Of a stretch of 64,000 bases of DNA, positions 49,701-61,800 are shown piece after piece. Where the stretch lies: NCBI GenBank assembly GCA_013397865.1, contig VZTI01003262.1, positions 248,001-312,000 of the forward strand, read 5' to 3'. This DNA is from Struthidea cinerea (lineage: Eukaryota > Chordata > Aves > Passeriformes > Corcoracidae). The notes below the pieces were generated by a model that did no database searches, was not told the origin of the DNA, and saw only the letters and a list, made by a program, of their open reading frames with translations. The stretch's first letter is position 1. Each line of letters starts with the position of its first letter. Position numbers and translations under genes: made by a program.

Positions 49701-51399
49701 GTGAGATAACAGTACATGAGATAACAAGGTTTATTGGGAAAAGTCACTAACTGCCACACAGTATTTCACTTCTCAAAATCAAAGCTTCCACAACAGACAG
49801 GTCCTTAATGGACCAGAAGAAAGGTGAATCCTTATGGATCAATTTCTGAGTCCCAACTGCCTTTGCGAGGTAGAGAAAGGAGCTCCTTCGTTGTAATATG
49901 CAGACTTTCCTCCCCTGTAAATTAGTCACCCATAGAGGGAACAATGATGCTCTAAATTATTTCATCAGCAGCAAGCAAGAACTCTTGTTAATATAGAAGG
50001 AAGCTATAATTTTTTGGTCACTGTTTTGCCAGTAGTAGCATTTGAATCCTGAACAAAATCCATCCTAATCAGAGAAGAGATTAATAGTCTGAGTTGCTAC
50101 GATCTATTAATTTTATTGAGTAAAAATTTACATGTACCTTTTAGAAAATATTCAGTCTTAGAAGATATTCCCTAATGATGTAAATGGGACATGATTCTCT
50201 TTAATTTAGTTACCTAAACCTGAATCAAACACAAATATATTTAAAATTATTGCAAATATTTAAGAATGCAATCACTCTAGGTATAAAAAGTACTCTTAAT
50301 TACACCAGGCTCTGAAAAAAAGACACTAGGGGAAGACTGATTCTTTTCCTTTTGATTGAAAATTAATTGAATTACACTTTCTGTTACAGAATGACATATT
50401 AAGTCATGTTTCACCACTAGTATGATTTATTAGACAAAAATTGGCCCATTTCACACAGTGTGTTCTAGCTGACTGAAATAGTGCAGCTTTAGGATTACTG
50501 ACAAAGCTACAAAGCGATCTTGATTTCAGTTTTAGAATATGCTGTATATATCTACGAAACTGCTTGTTTACTACAAATCTACTAAAGCATCGTTCAGATA
50601 GTATCCCCAGATGGTAAATGTAATAATTTCTACATCAACAGTAATAATTTGATATCCTCAGTCATATTTTTTTTCAAGTCTTATAACATTACTTTGCTGA
50701 ATTTTTAGGTATATTTGAATAAATATCACTGTTTAGATCTTAGATTTCTTCACTGTTAAGGCAAATCCTACAAAGTATTTTTTTCTCCAGATTAAAATGA
50801 TTTATTACTTTCAAGTTTTACCAGAAAGAAAGAAAAAAAATTTGGTAAGTTAGGTATTTTCTGTGGGTAGAAAACAGGGTCACTTTCATAAATACTGAGA
50901 CTGGACTGGTGGAAATTTCAAGGAAGTCTGACATATTTATGAAAGGTAAAAACTTTCAAATGCAATCAATCAAAAATGACTGAACAAATATGACTCCCCA
51001 GAAAGGCATTTATCCTAATTAATAAGACAAACTAATAGTTAGTCACCTACTCAAATTACAGCTGTAAATCAAAATGAAACCTGCCAATTCTCTCATGGGG
51101 TCAGCCTATGACCACCCATGAAAACTGCATACTTTCATCTCCTTCCCAAGTGGAAGGACGGAGAAATGGCCACAGCTGTTCCAGGCAACCACAGCATCCT
51201 CAACACTTCGGGCCAGGACTGGCTGCCATCCACTGCTCCAAATGATCAGGCAGTAAATCGGTCTATAAACCTATTAAAACAGCATAAATGTTATAACTTG
51301 TAATCTATTAAAATAAAAAATAAACAGGAAAGGATGTCTGAGAGCCAGCTTCTTCAGAGCAAAATGTAATGCTAACTATGAGGTTTTCAAGTACTCCAG

Positions 51400-51435
51400 C
51401 TTTTCTTTTTTCTTTTCTTTTCTTTTTTTTTGTTT
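51400..51435. repeat. CTTTT-type pyrimidine tract
   Basis: An imperfect (CTTTT)n run followed by a T homopolymer, in a JAZF1 intron. On the transcribed (-) strand it reads as AAAAG repeats. Confidence 0.85.
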
Positions 51436-54400
51436 AGGGGAAGTTGGGGGGGTGAAAGACTTAAGGCTGAACTATTAAAAAGCCAGTTGGTGGTATTAAA
51501 CTCTTGCTTTAGGGTTTATAAGAAGGCAAAAAATTCACTCCAGGCTGAAATTTATTACTACAGGCCTGGAATAGTTTTTTTTTTTTAAAAGAAAAAAGGT
51601 AATAAATATAGAAGAAAATAATAAACAAACATGAAACAGTGGTTTCAGATGATTTTTGGCATTTCTTCAATGCAGAAGTGGCTTTTTTTGTTTTTTAAGT
51701 CTGAGATTCATCACTATGAATTACTTTTCTAACTAAAATTGGGAAAAAGGTTATTTTAATAATTAATTCCCAATAAGTTACTATCACTGAACCTCTTTTA
51801 AAGCTTTTCAGTACGAAGAGATATCATAGTTTTCAAAGGAATGTCAATGCTCTGACTTACACTCAAAAGCCAGGAAGTTAGGGGTGGAAATTTCATCTGT
51901 GAGCCACATAGATGTATGAAAGCATTAAAAAAATTAACAACGTATGTTAAGGATGCAATGCCAGCCACATTTTTATCCGTAACTAGACTTCATTAGCTTT
52001 GTGGGTTTAAAATTGACATTTAAAAATAAAAGCAGCATAAGTTTTTGTGACTTAATTGAGTGCTCCTTAAATAAAGAGATATTTCAGTGTTTGGAGACTG
52101 TTAACATCTTTCCAAAATAAGCTGTGTGCTGGTGCTACTTTGCTCTATTTCCCTATCACCCTAAGGAGCCTTTATTCCTGATGGAAGCCATTTCTTCTGC
52201 TAAATCCTGCCTGTGAACTCTAACAAGACCATTTAAGCCCTACTAAACAAAGTCTCCCGGGAGACACTATTGTTAAAACAAAAACTGGAACAAATTTTTA
52301 AAGTGAACTTTCTGCAATCATTAGACGATGCAGGTCTTAAGAAGAAGAGAAAACTTGTTATAAGAAAGGGAACAAAAAGCCAAATGTAAGCAGAGAGCAT
52401 ATGCCAGCCACCCTGAGGGAACAGAGGGGAGGTATAGAAAATTAACTACTGCATTTCTACTTCCCACCAAAACCACAGACGGGCCATTTCAGGGGACTAA
52501 CACATACAGAGCCTGAGGATAAATACATGTCTACCTCATTACCTGAGAAGAGCCTTAAAGAGCACACTTCTTTGCTGATTATTCTCTATGAATAATCTCA
52601 TTTACCGAGAAGAAGGAGGTGCTTACACGTGCACACGCACCATTCACAGCATCGATGTGTGTCAGGCTGGACGCTGCTCAGCTCTGTCTGAGAACGAGGC
52701 CCCATAGTCTTTTGGCACAGATTTTTACTGTTAAACTTAACAAACATTCTCGGCAGCCAAAACACCTTGAACCGCTTCTTATCAGGTTTCACAAGCTAAG
52801 TGGGTTTGAGTCTGGTCAATACATAGATGAGAGATCATTACATGAAATTGCACTTTGCTGAAAATTTATAGCAGTAGCTGAAAACTATCAGGAAGTGGCG
52901 AGACATCGCTGTGAGGACGTGCACACACGTGGCTGGGATCCAGGCAGCTCCTGGCTTCACCCAAGGCAAGAATAACACACCTGGGAAAGCCAAGATGAGC
53001 AGCATACCAAAAGGGAGGACAGTATATGGAAAAGGGGACTCAAAAGATTAGCATGGTTTTTGCTTTCTACATTGAACAAGAATGGGAAAAAGCCACGTGT
53101 GACAGACACTCTCTGCTGAGGAACATGTGTGTTTGTATGCCACCTCACCAGCCTGCAGAGCACGATTCCTCTCTGGCATCTGAAGTGGCACCACCTTGTG
53201 CAGTGACAGCAGTGCCAGGCACACTGCTGAGCCCTCACAACCTATCCAACAACTGAGACAGGAGATAATAAAAGGGAAACAGCCATTCTGGAAATTTCAT
53301 GAACGAGTTGGGTCAAAGCAATCCCATTTTATTTCTGACAAAGCATAGGTCTAAAGGAGGATGAGGACAAGGATTATATTTGGATTATAACAAATACAGG
53401 ACATAAGGCACCCTAAGGGAAAACAGCCTCTTTGTTTTCTCAAGCTACCACAACATACACGTTTACCTGCATTCAAAGACGAATTAACAAGAGTTTTCTC
53501 GGAGTACAAATCAAACAGGACTGCATGGAAGGAATACAGCAATACTCTTCGTTCTCACTGGATGCAGTGGAGGGTATGCCTGAAGGGCTTGAAAGCTGTG
53601 CAGGCACTGTGAGGCTGAAATGCAGGACAATTTACATACTCTAAATGGTTTCCCTGAAACAGATATTGCCTAACTACCCTTGGTTACATCACCTTGCTAG
53701 TCAACTGCCCCATACACTTGCACTTGAGGGAAAAAGATTTGCACTGGCCAATAAAAGACATGTGAGCTGCATATCTAAAATGAGTTTGCAACCCCTACTG
53801 GGCTGCCCCTCCAGGCACTGCACCCACAGAAAGAGAAACTCATGCCATGGCATGACTCTGAGCACCTCATCTAAGTTAGAAAAAATCCTACACCAAGTAA
53901 ACACTGGGAAAAAATCCTGTAGTTATCAGAAAAATCTCAAAGCTTACTGCAGGTCCAGAAAAACCTTTAAGATGAGAAAAATGGAAATTCTGGGCTGAGG
54001 CTGCTGAAATGCAATGCAGTTAATAGTAAATTTTTTAAAAAGTCTTAAAGAAAGAATGTATGCTTTTTGCTACTAGGATGTTACAAACGCTAGCTTTGGA
54101 ACAGGGTCCAGAAGGAAACTTGGAACAGAGGGTGCAGAAAGTGGAAGCAGGTATTATTTATAACCTGGCAGGCAGGACTTGGAGAAATGCAGCCATAACA
54201 AGCTGATTCCCTTAACTGCAGGTAAAACAACATTCTGACTAACTTTAGAAGTTTGGAAAATACATAAATAATAAAAGTATTTCGGTAGACAGATGCCGGC
54301 TTTTTTTCTTTAGTATTTGATGGAACATGTTTCAAAGAGTACATAACTAGCCAATATTCCTGACAGATGTGCAAACTTATACTACCTGACCACATCACGA

Positions 54401-55169
54401 ATCAGCCTTCTCAGGAGGAGCTGTACAAAAAGTAAACAAAAGAAAGAAGAAACTCCTTGCCATCTGTAGGATGTCAAGGAAATGAATCAGTATGTTTCAA
54501 ATATGAGATAATTAAGGAAATCTAAAATTTTCTGAATTACATTAGGACTTTATCTTTTAGCTTTTCTCAACGTGCTTCCCTTTTTCATAACCAGGGACAT
54601 ACTGAACAACCACTTTGTTTTACAACTTGCAGACAGAACATCACAAGGACTGCTACAACTTTTCCATTTAATCATTAATACTAAGACATGAAATAGCCTA
54701 TAAAAAAACCATGTGGTGTAACAGTTTTTCAAGGCAGTGATGCTCATGTGATTTCCTGCTAGGAGAATATATTGAACCTATTTATTACAGAATAGAATAG
54801 TCCTATTATATGCATTTAGCTTTTTAGAAGAAAATACTGGTATTTAGTCTGAAGTGTACCAGAATTATCTGACAAGATCTCTACCTAAAGTAAATCAGAC
54901 TGACTTAGGCCAAGAGATCTGGTTCAGCAAAGCAAGCAATTTTCAGTTACTCTAATCAGTGCAAAAAAATTCTCAGGAATTTTATACCTTGGAAAACCCC
55001 TGGAATATTAGCTTTTGAAGAAAATATAGATCCCTTTTTAAATGTTTTTCTTTTCATGAACATAGTTTCCTAATGAAAGTCATTTCTACATGATGACAGC
55101 AGCAGAACATTCCTCCCTGACCACTTACTTACCTATGAATTCCACTTTCAACCCCACCAGAAAAAAAAA

Positions 55170-55246
55170 NNNNNNNNNNNNNNNNNNNNNNNNNNNNNNN
55201 NNNNNNNNNNNNNNNNNNNNNNNNNNNNNNNNNNNNNNNNNNNNNN
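55170..55246. other. Assembly gap (77 N)
   Basis: A run of undetermined bases is flanked by an A homopolymer on the left and GAGGGGAAGATACAGAGAG on the right. It lies in a JAZF1 intron, about 370 bp from the exon at 55616. Apparent open frames spanning it are meaningless. Confidence 0.99.
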
Positions 55247-55615
55247 GAGGGGAAGATACAGAGAGCACTTTTTTTTTTAATCTTTAGCTTATACTGTACC
55301 ACAGGCAGAGCTCTCCTATTGATACCTAAGGGGTCTTTTGCACATTGGGTGTTTCTGGTAAGGGTAGTTTCTTCACGTAATAATTTCAGCTGCAACATTT
55401 AAAGTTAGTGTCCTCCTCTGCTTTAGCAAAGAATTTGGAAAAAGATGCCCAAACACATTTTAGGGAATGCAAACCAAGTGTAAAATAGCCCAAAGCATTT
55501 CTGTTTTATTTTTTGGGGCACTTCTTCCCAATGCCTCAGTATGTCTCCTGTTCTCCAAATGCCATGTAGCAAACTGCTCCCTTTATTTGGGATGAATCAA
55601 AGAGTAGATGCTTAC

Positions 55616-55812
55616 CTGTAGGAGTACTACTGCGAAATGAAGAGGAAGGAGTGATTGGAGGGGTGACTGGAGGAGTAAGGCTTCCACTGCTGTGGCGAGG
55701 TGGAGTAGATACATTCCCACGGGACACCGTACTTGACAAAGTCAAAGAGAGTTTCGGCTGAATCTTTTTCTTCGAAGACTCCTGCTCACGTCGAGCTGCA
55801 TCAGTCATAAAT
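55616..55812 (-). CDS. JAZF1: JAZF1 coding exon (S/T/P-rich region)
   Basis: On the - strand the exon begins after TTGTTCTAG with one base completing a codon, then reads FMTDAARREQESSKKKIQPK, LSLTLSSTVSRGNVSTPPRH and SSGSLTPPVTPPITPSSSFR, SSTPT, ending with the first base of a glycine codon at CAG|GTAAGC. It is 65 whole codons. Compared with remembered human JAZF1 only QESS (human QESL) and LSST (human LSSS) differ. The repeated SP/TP-like motifs suggest phosphorylation targets, but that is inference. The exon precedes the intron where human fusions to SUZ12 occur. Confidence 0.98.
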
Positions 55813-58800
55813 CTAGAACAAGGAGAATCATGAGGATGAGAGCTTTGAACCACTTTCCACCAGCAAGCTTTAGGTAAAGGGTTTTTTTGCCCTCAGTGAC
55901 CCAATGGAGTTTCAAACTCAGTCATGACAAGTTCCTCTGCAGCACACAAATTTAAAGAATACAAACTTCTCCATCAACAACTTTATGTGTTCAAGATCCG
56001 GGCCATTTCCTTCTGATTTCAATAAAACTTACATTAGATATTGCATCATGTGCAAAGACACAAGTGTTTTTCAAACTCCAACCAGAGCTCAGCATTACAA
56101 ATAGTAATAAAATGATTGTACCCAGTCCTTTACAGTAACTACATTCAATCATTCTGTGAAAAAGTAGCTGAGAAAAATGTTAGCAGCAAATGACATTCAA
56201 CCTGAAGGTCAAAGGAATAGAATTAATTATTTTGTGTAGATACGTCATTTTCAATAGGATAATCACATCCTTTTACTAAAGATTTTAGACAACGTTGCCT
56301 GGCATAAAAGATGTCTAATTAAATTGCAATTCCTCAAACTGGAGTTCCCAACTCTTGAAAACCAAATGAGGTCTCTCTGTAGAGCTCTGTAAAGGCTGCT
56401 GAAGGCCTAATGCAATTCTAGGTTCATCTCTGTGGGGTGCTGAGAGGTAATCCCAGCAGCATGATGCAAGGTGTGCAGCAGTAGTGCTGTAATTCCAGCA
56501 GTGCAACTTTTTGCATGGGATATCTCACGTGGAATAAAAAGAACTTTTTTTCACTTTTATTCCGATTCCTTTCAAAAAGGTGGAATTGAACTGAAAAAGA
56601 CCACTTTTATTCCAAGCACATGCAACGAGTTACACCAGAAGACCTGATGCTGCTTTGTGCTGACATTCAAAGCATTGCTTGCTGGCACCTGTATTAACTC
56701 CCACTTGAAAAGGATGGGGGTCCCCACAACAGGATCTCTGCAAGTCAGACTTCATGACTTAGCATTCGAGAGACATTTTAATCCTTTGTCTTTCCCCTCC
56801 ACTGCATATGGATATACGTTAATAATTATGGATATCTGGAAGGATTCCTAACACAGGCTAAAGTAAATCACCTTGTCCGTCCAGCCCTCTGTCCTTGAGG
56901 CTGAAGTACAAACTACACCTGCCAGTGAAGAAAAACAACATGCACCAGCACATGATACAGAATAAAAAGTTAAGTTACATAGAAGCATTTGTCGGACCAT
57001 AGTCTCGAAACACTATGGCATAAAATTTTAGGTACCATTAGAGCAATAAAGATGTATCCTGTCTGTCCATGCCATGAAGGCATTAATAAGTGGATCTTTG
57101 CCATGATAAGTAACATCAACACACAGACATTAATAAACAGGTATGTGACACGACATCTTATCTTCTTTGAACTGAGACAACAATACATCATGTCAAGCCC
57201 AGATATGGCATTTTTATGAAGTTAATATTTTAAATGCAGATATCCATAGTAACAGTTGAGTGTTAAATTTCTCTTCTTCAAACAAGGGCGCAGACGATAT
57301 TGACAAAACAGTCCTCAAATGGAAGCCTAAATTTCATTCAAGAAAATAAAAGTAAAAAGATCTTAATAAAGTGGGCATTCAGTACATATTTGCTTTCCTC
57401 TAACTAGGAAATGTCTAATTCACTATTTTTGCAATTTGTACTATGATGTCTTCTTGCTTCTGGATGGGAAGCCTTATTCCTTAAGAAAATGTTATGGTAA
57501 CATTATAAATCCTTGAAAACTTGGAAGATAACTTCAACTGTGAGATATTAAAAGCAGCAGCATGAAAGTTGCTCTTTAGTAAACTCAGCCACAAATAACA
57601 ATGTTAAAATAATATTGCGTTATAACCACTCTGGTTGAAGTCCATAAAAATCAGGAAAATGTGAACTTAAAACTGAAACTTCTCCCTGTCCTCTTAACTC
57701 ATTCCCATTTGGGCTAAGCTTGTAAAGTATATTCCAAAATGTCATTTGTTGTCTACACTGTGAACCTGAGAGAAATGGAAGGCAGAGTCTGTTGAGAAGT
57801 TCAGTTTCCAATATCTCACATATGGAATTAACCTTTTCAGATCCAATTAGTCCCATACATGTTTGCTGAAGCACTGGCAGTGCTGTGGTTTTGAAAAGGA
57901 AACGTTTAAATGGATTAAAAGAAAACAATTTTCAGGATTTTAACTGAAATGCAGTACTATACATGTGTCTGACTATGGAAGTGTTCTTCAAAGCTTAAAA
58001 TATAAGCATTTTAATGATGGATATAGAATGACATTTCCAACTCAGTCTTTAATTTTCATGTTGGAAGTACATTAGGGTTGCAACATCAAGTGTTCACGAA
58101 TGAAACATGCTGGAATTAGGGCTGGATACTGCTCTCTAAATTACAAGACTGAATACAATTTTCCCTGCCTCATTTAAATGCACAAGATATCTGGGAAACA
58201 GGAAATGAACTGTAACTAAAAAAGGCTGCTGTAAGACCATTTAGGTTAAATCCCATCTTCTTGATAGTCTGTCTTGCCATCTTCAGATCCATCTCTGCTG
58301 AGCAAAGCCACCTCTGCTATTCTCAAATTATTATCTACATAACCCTGCCCCTCTAGTTCCACTGCTGCGCAGATTTCAGTCACCTTCCCTATTGCACATG
58401 ATTTTGTTTACACCTCATAAGCCTCTCTCCCTCAAACCAATACATCACCTAGGTGCAGTGAAACAAGGAGGATCATTCAGCTCCCAGTCATTCATTGACC
58501 CTGTTTTGAAAAGTGTAAGGTTTGTGTGCTTTCTTGCCAATGATTCATAACATCAGGCAGGAGTGAACTCTTTCTAAAGAAATCTCTTCTACACTCATTT
58601 TTTCTTTCCTCACCCTTTCGACCTTCCTAATTATTCAACTCCCTGCTCCAAAACACGTTGGTGCAGTGATTTCTGAATCAAGTGCTTGCAGCAACTTTAA
58701 TAAACATGAGCAACATATAGTTTTTCCCCCCTCTTCTCATTCCCTGGAATGGTTCAAGTATTTTTATTGAAACTTTCCCAAGAAATTCAGCCTGAAGGAG

Positions 58801-61800
58801 ACACCCAGCATGGAAAATTTCGGCCCAAACAGATGAATGTTGGCAACATAAGCAACTGAAACAGTCTTATAATGGAAAGTGTTGCACAACCTTTCATATA
58901 GGTGGTAATATAATACTAACAGCGTTAGCTCTTGTTACCAACACAAAAAGTCACAAAAAAGCAGAGGCTGTGCTCAAGTTAAGAAAAGCATTTTCAAAGC
59001 AAACCTTTTCCAGTATTTCTAAGACTTGTCACCCCCAAAAGCGTTGGAGTCAAGAATGAACAGAACACACTCTCAGAAATTTCCTTGTGCAATTAGCATG
59101 CACTGCCTCACGATCATGCCCCAGTGTGACTCACATGATGATGTCAGAGTTAGTTTGTCATAAAACCTGTGCTACACACAATGCTAAGACAGTTTAAGAG
59201 CTCTGGACTCATACACCCAGACTGAGGGTACGGGTTATAAAAATGAGCTGCAGGTAAACTGAAAGAGAAAAAAAAGAACCCAGGTTGCGCTCCAGAATGT
59301 GTATTTTTAATAGTTCTCATCAGGGCATGAAGTACCCTTTCCTCACTGCTAAATCTTGCTGATGGAGGAAGTCAGCCCTGCTTGGGCCAGCTCTGTTTCC
59401 ATGTCCACAGACATTCACACTGAGAGTAAAGAAGGTGCACCACAGCTACCTGGTTGGATTTGAATATTAATTTGCCACATTTAGTTTCTTCATGATCTAG
59501 TCTCTAAAACACACACCAACAGAGGACATGTCACAATCACAAGCCTCCTGTTCTCCAGTTACTGCGTGCACAGGCAAGAGAAGGGAGGGGGATTATTCTG
59601 AGCTTGCACAACAAGCAGATTACACCACACCAAGACTCAAACCCAGGATTGCTCCACAACACTGTCCAGCTGCACACAAGCTTAAAAAAATGTGCAGCAC
59701 CACCTGACAGTAACAAATATACCCTGTCCTGTGCCTTACCACTGACAACTAGTACTAGCCCACAACGGGGAAAGATAGAACAGAATTAGTTCTGACCTTT
59801 TTCATTATCAGATAATTATGGAAAAACATTGATAGTAGCATTCAGGTCATATTCATGTTCACCTAATTTGGCTAACCCACCCTGGGAAAGCCTGTCACCT
59901 TTACCAGAACACGAGAATGTGCTGAGCTTCCATCGCTTATATTTCAACAGATTGCTCCTTAGCCTGATACTTGCTCAACTTCAAGACTGACTGGAAAGAG
60001 AAGAAAAAAAAAAAAAATCCATGGTGCTCTATTACAGATTTGTCCTGCCTTCTGGTAGCATTACATTTAAATAAAAAGTGGTCAGATTTACTTGACAGAT
60101 GGGGCACATGCCAGCTTGCTACCTACTAAATCACATACACACATGAAAGCCACACATTAATTCTCTTGCTACTCTTTACACCCATCAGACCAAGGTCCTT
60201 GCTGTATCTGTTTTTTCCCATCAGTCCTTTCCTTACCTCAAGATGTTTATGTTATTCTTTGTTGGTGCTGTAGCAAGAGAAATAATGAGGTGGGGATGGT
60301 AATTTTAGCTTTCAGTCTTCCTCATCATATTAGCAGTGTTTAGGAAAAAAAAAAGGCTAGGATGCAAAGTACTTCTAGTTGTACAGTATTTTAAAACTTC
60401 AGGAGATCTCTACTTTGAAGAGGGATTAGGAGAATCCACTTCTCAAGGGATGACCCCATTTCAGTAGGATGGGATTCAGTGGACTCCTCAAGTCAGGAGC
60501 TGTCCTCCATACCTTTTGCTTTGTCTTTTCTTGTAAAAGCAGCAAAGCAGTTTGATTTAACCAATGCCAGAAGGAAGAGACAATTGTTAAATTGAACTGC
60601 TATCGGATTAAGGAGAAGTCTGGTGAAATCTAAACGGTGGGAGTTCAGCAGTACTTTTTCACAGACAAGTTCACAGACTTGGGCTGTCTTGTGTCCTGGA
60701 AAGGATGAAAGGCTTTTCTCAGTTGAACTTGAACAACACTGGGCCAAAACAAAGACAGTCAATATCCCCAGTAATGTCTTGCCATACTATTTATGTGATA
60801 ATGAGGAAAGAAATATATGAGCAAGTTTTAGACCATCCATTAGCTCCAATAATTTGATGAACACGCTTGAGCACTTGGACGTACCATTCTTTGTAGTGTG
60901 GGGAAAACAGAAATATTCTGCAGCTCTTTACAGACCTTCTGCTTCACAAAAGCTAGCAACAAATTTTTTTCTTTAGAGATCTTTCATTATAGTTTTAAAA
61001 AAAACCTAAAAAGAAACATCAGTGTGAAAAAGCCCCATTAAAACCATACATAATCCCCCACATGCCTTCACACTATTTAGATTACAGAGTATTTGCATAG
61101 TGCTAAAGCATATGATTCATACAAAATCCCCTTTGGATTGTCTTGCTTTTTTTCTAGTTTCACAAAAACCATAACAACTGGGGAAGAAACATCCCAAAAT
61201 AATAATCCCCTCCCAATTATTCTCTCAAACCTGTATCGGATTTCACAACAGGCACTAACCAGATCAAACAGATCATTAAAGGGCATTTCTAAGTTTCTGG
61301 AAAGAACTCTTCCAGCCCAGTATTTATGGCAGAAACACCACACATCTGTGCTGGACTTCAGCATGCTCATTCACTGAGATCAGGTCTTAAAAGGGAATTC
61401 AGTGTTCATTCTCAGTGCCAGTTGTATTCAGACTCATCTATTGAAAGCTTTTCCTAGGTCCTAAACAAGGAATATTTATGACAAACTGATGAGTATCTTA
61501 GACAGATAGGACAGAATCAGATTTCTTTTTATTATTAGCCTTAGGGATAATTCACTGCCGGTACAAGTCTTTCATTTCCATTATTCAACCAGTTCTCTCA
61601 AGATGTAAAACTGTTACTGCCACGAAATCAGCTATAGAGTAATACATATTTTTCTGAATATTTGCATCTTAAGCCAATGTAGTAGAGATTATCAGGCTGC
61701 ACATGTACCTTAAAAAATTTAAATTGCATTTCTGCCTCATCACTGAAAGACTCGAACACAACATGCAGTCACACTCATTGCTGTCAGTAGACTGAAGGCT

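Larger units (their letters stand above)
34828..55615 (-). other. JAZF1: JAZF1 20.8-kb intron
   Basis: In human, the intron at this position is where the JAZF1-SUZ12 fusion of endometrial stromal tumours joins. Here it is mostly AT-rich with no recognised gene. Visible structures are G+C-richer patches near 36,030-36,310, 37,600-37,930, 40,860-41,000 and 43,580-43,990, two tandem duplications (46428-46717), a TA/CA microsatellite (45116-45154), a CTTTT tract (51400-51435) and an assembly gap (55170-55246). Open frames of up to 122 residues on both strands in the richer patches lack recognisable similarity. Confidence 0.85.

Noticed and set aside
53645..53998. A 117-residue + strand open frame.
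   Set aside because: No recognisable domain or splice context; frames of this length occur by chance in 64 kb.
59600..59690. A stretch with CAAACCCAGG resembling the antisense of an old MIR-type SINE.
   Set aside because: Similarity covers only a short core and cannot be separated from chance without a profile search.
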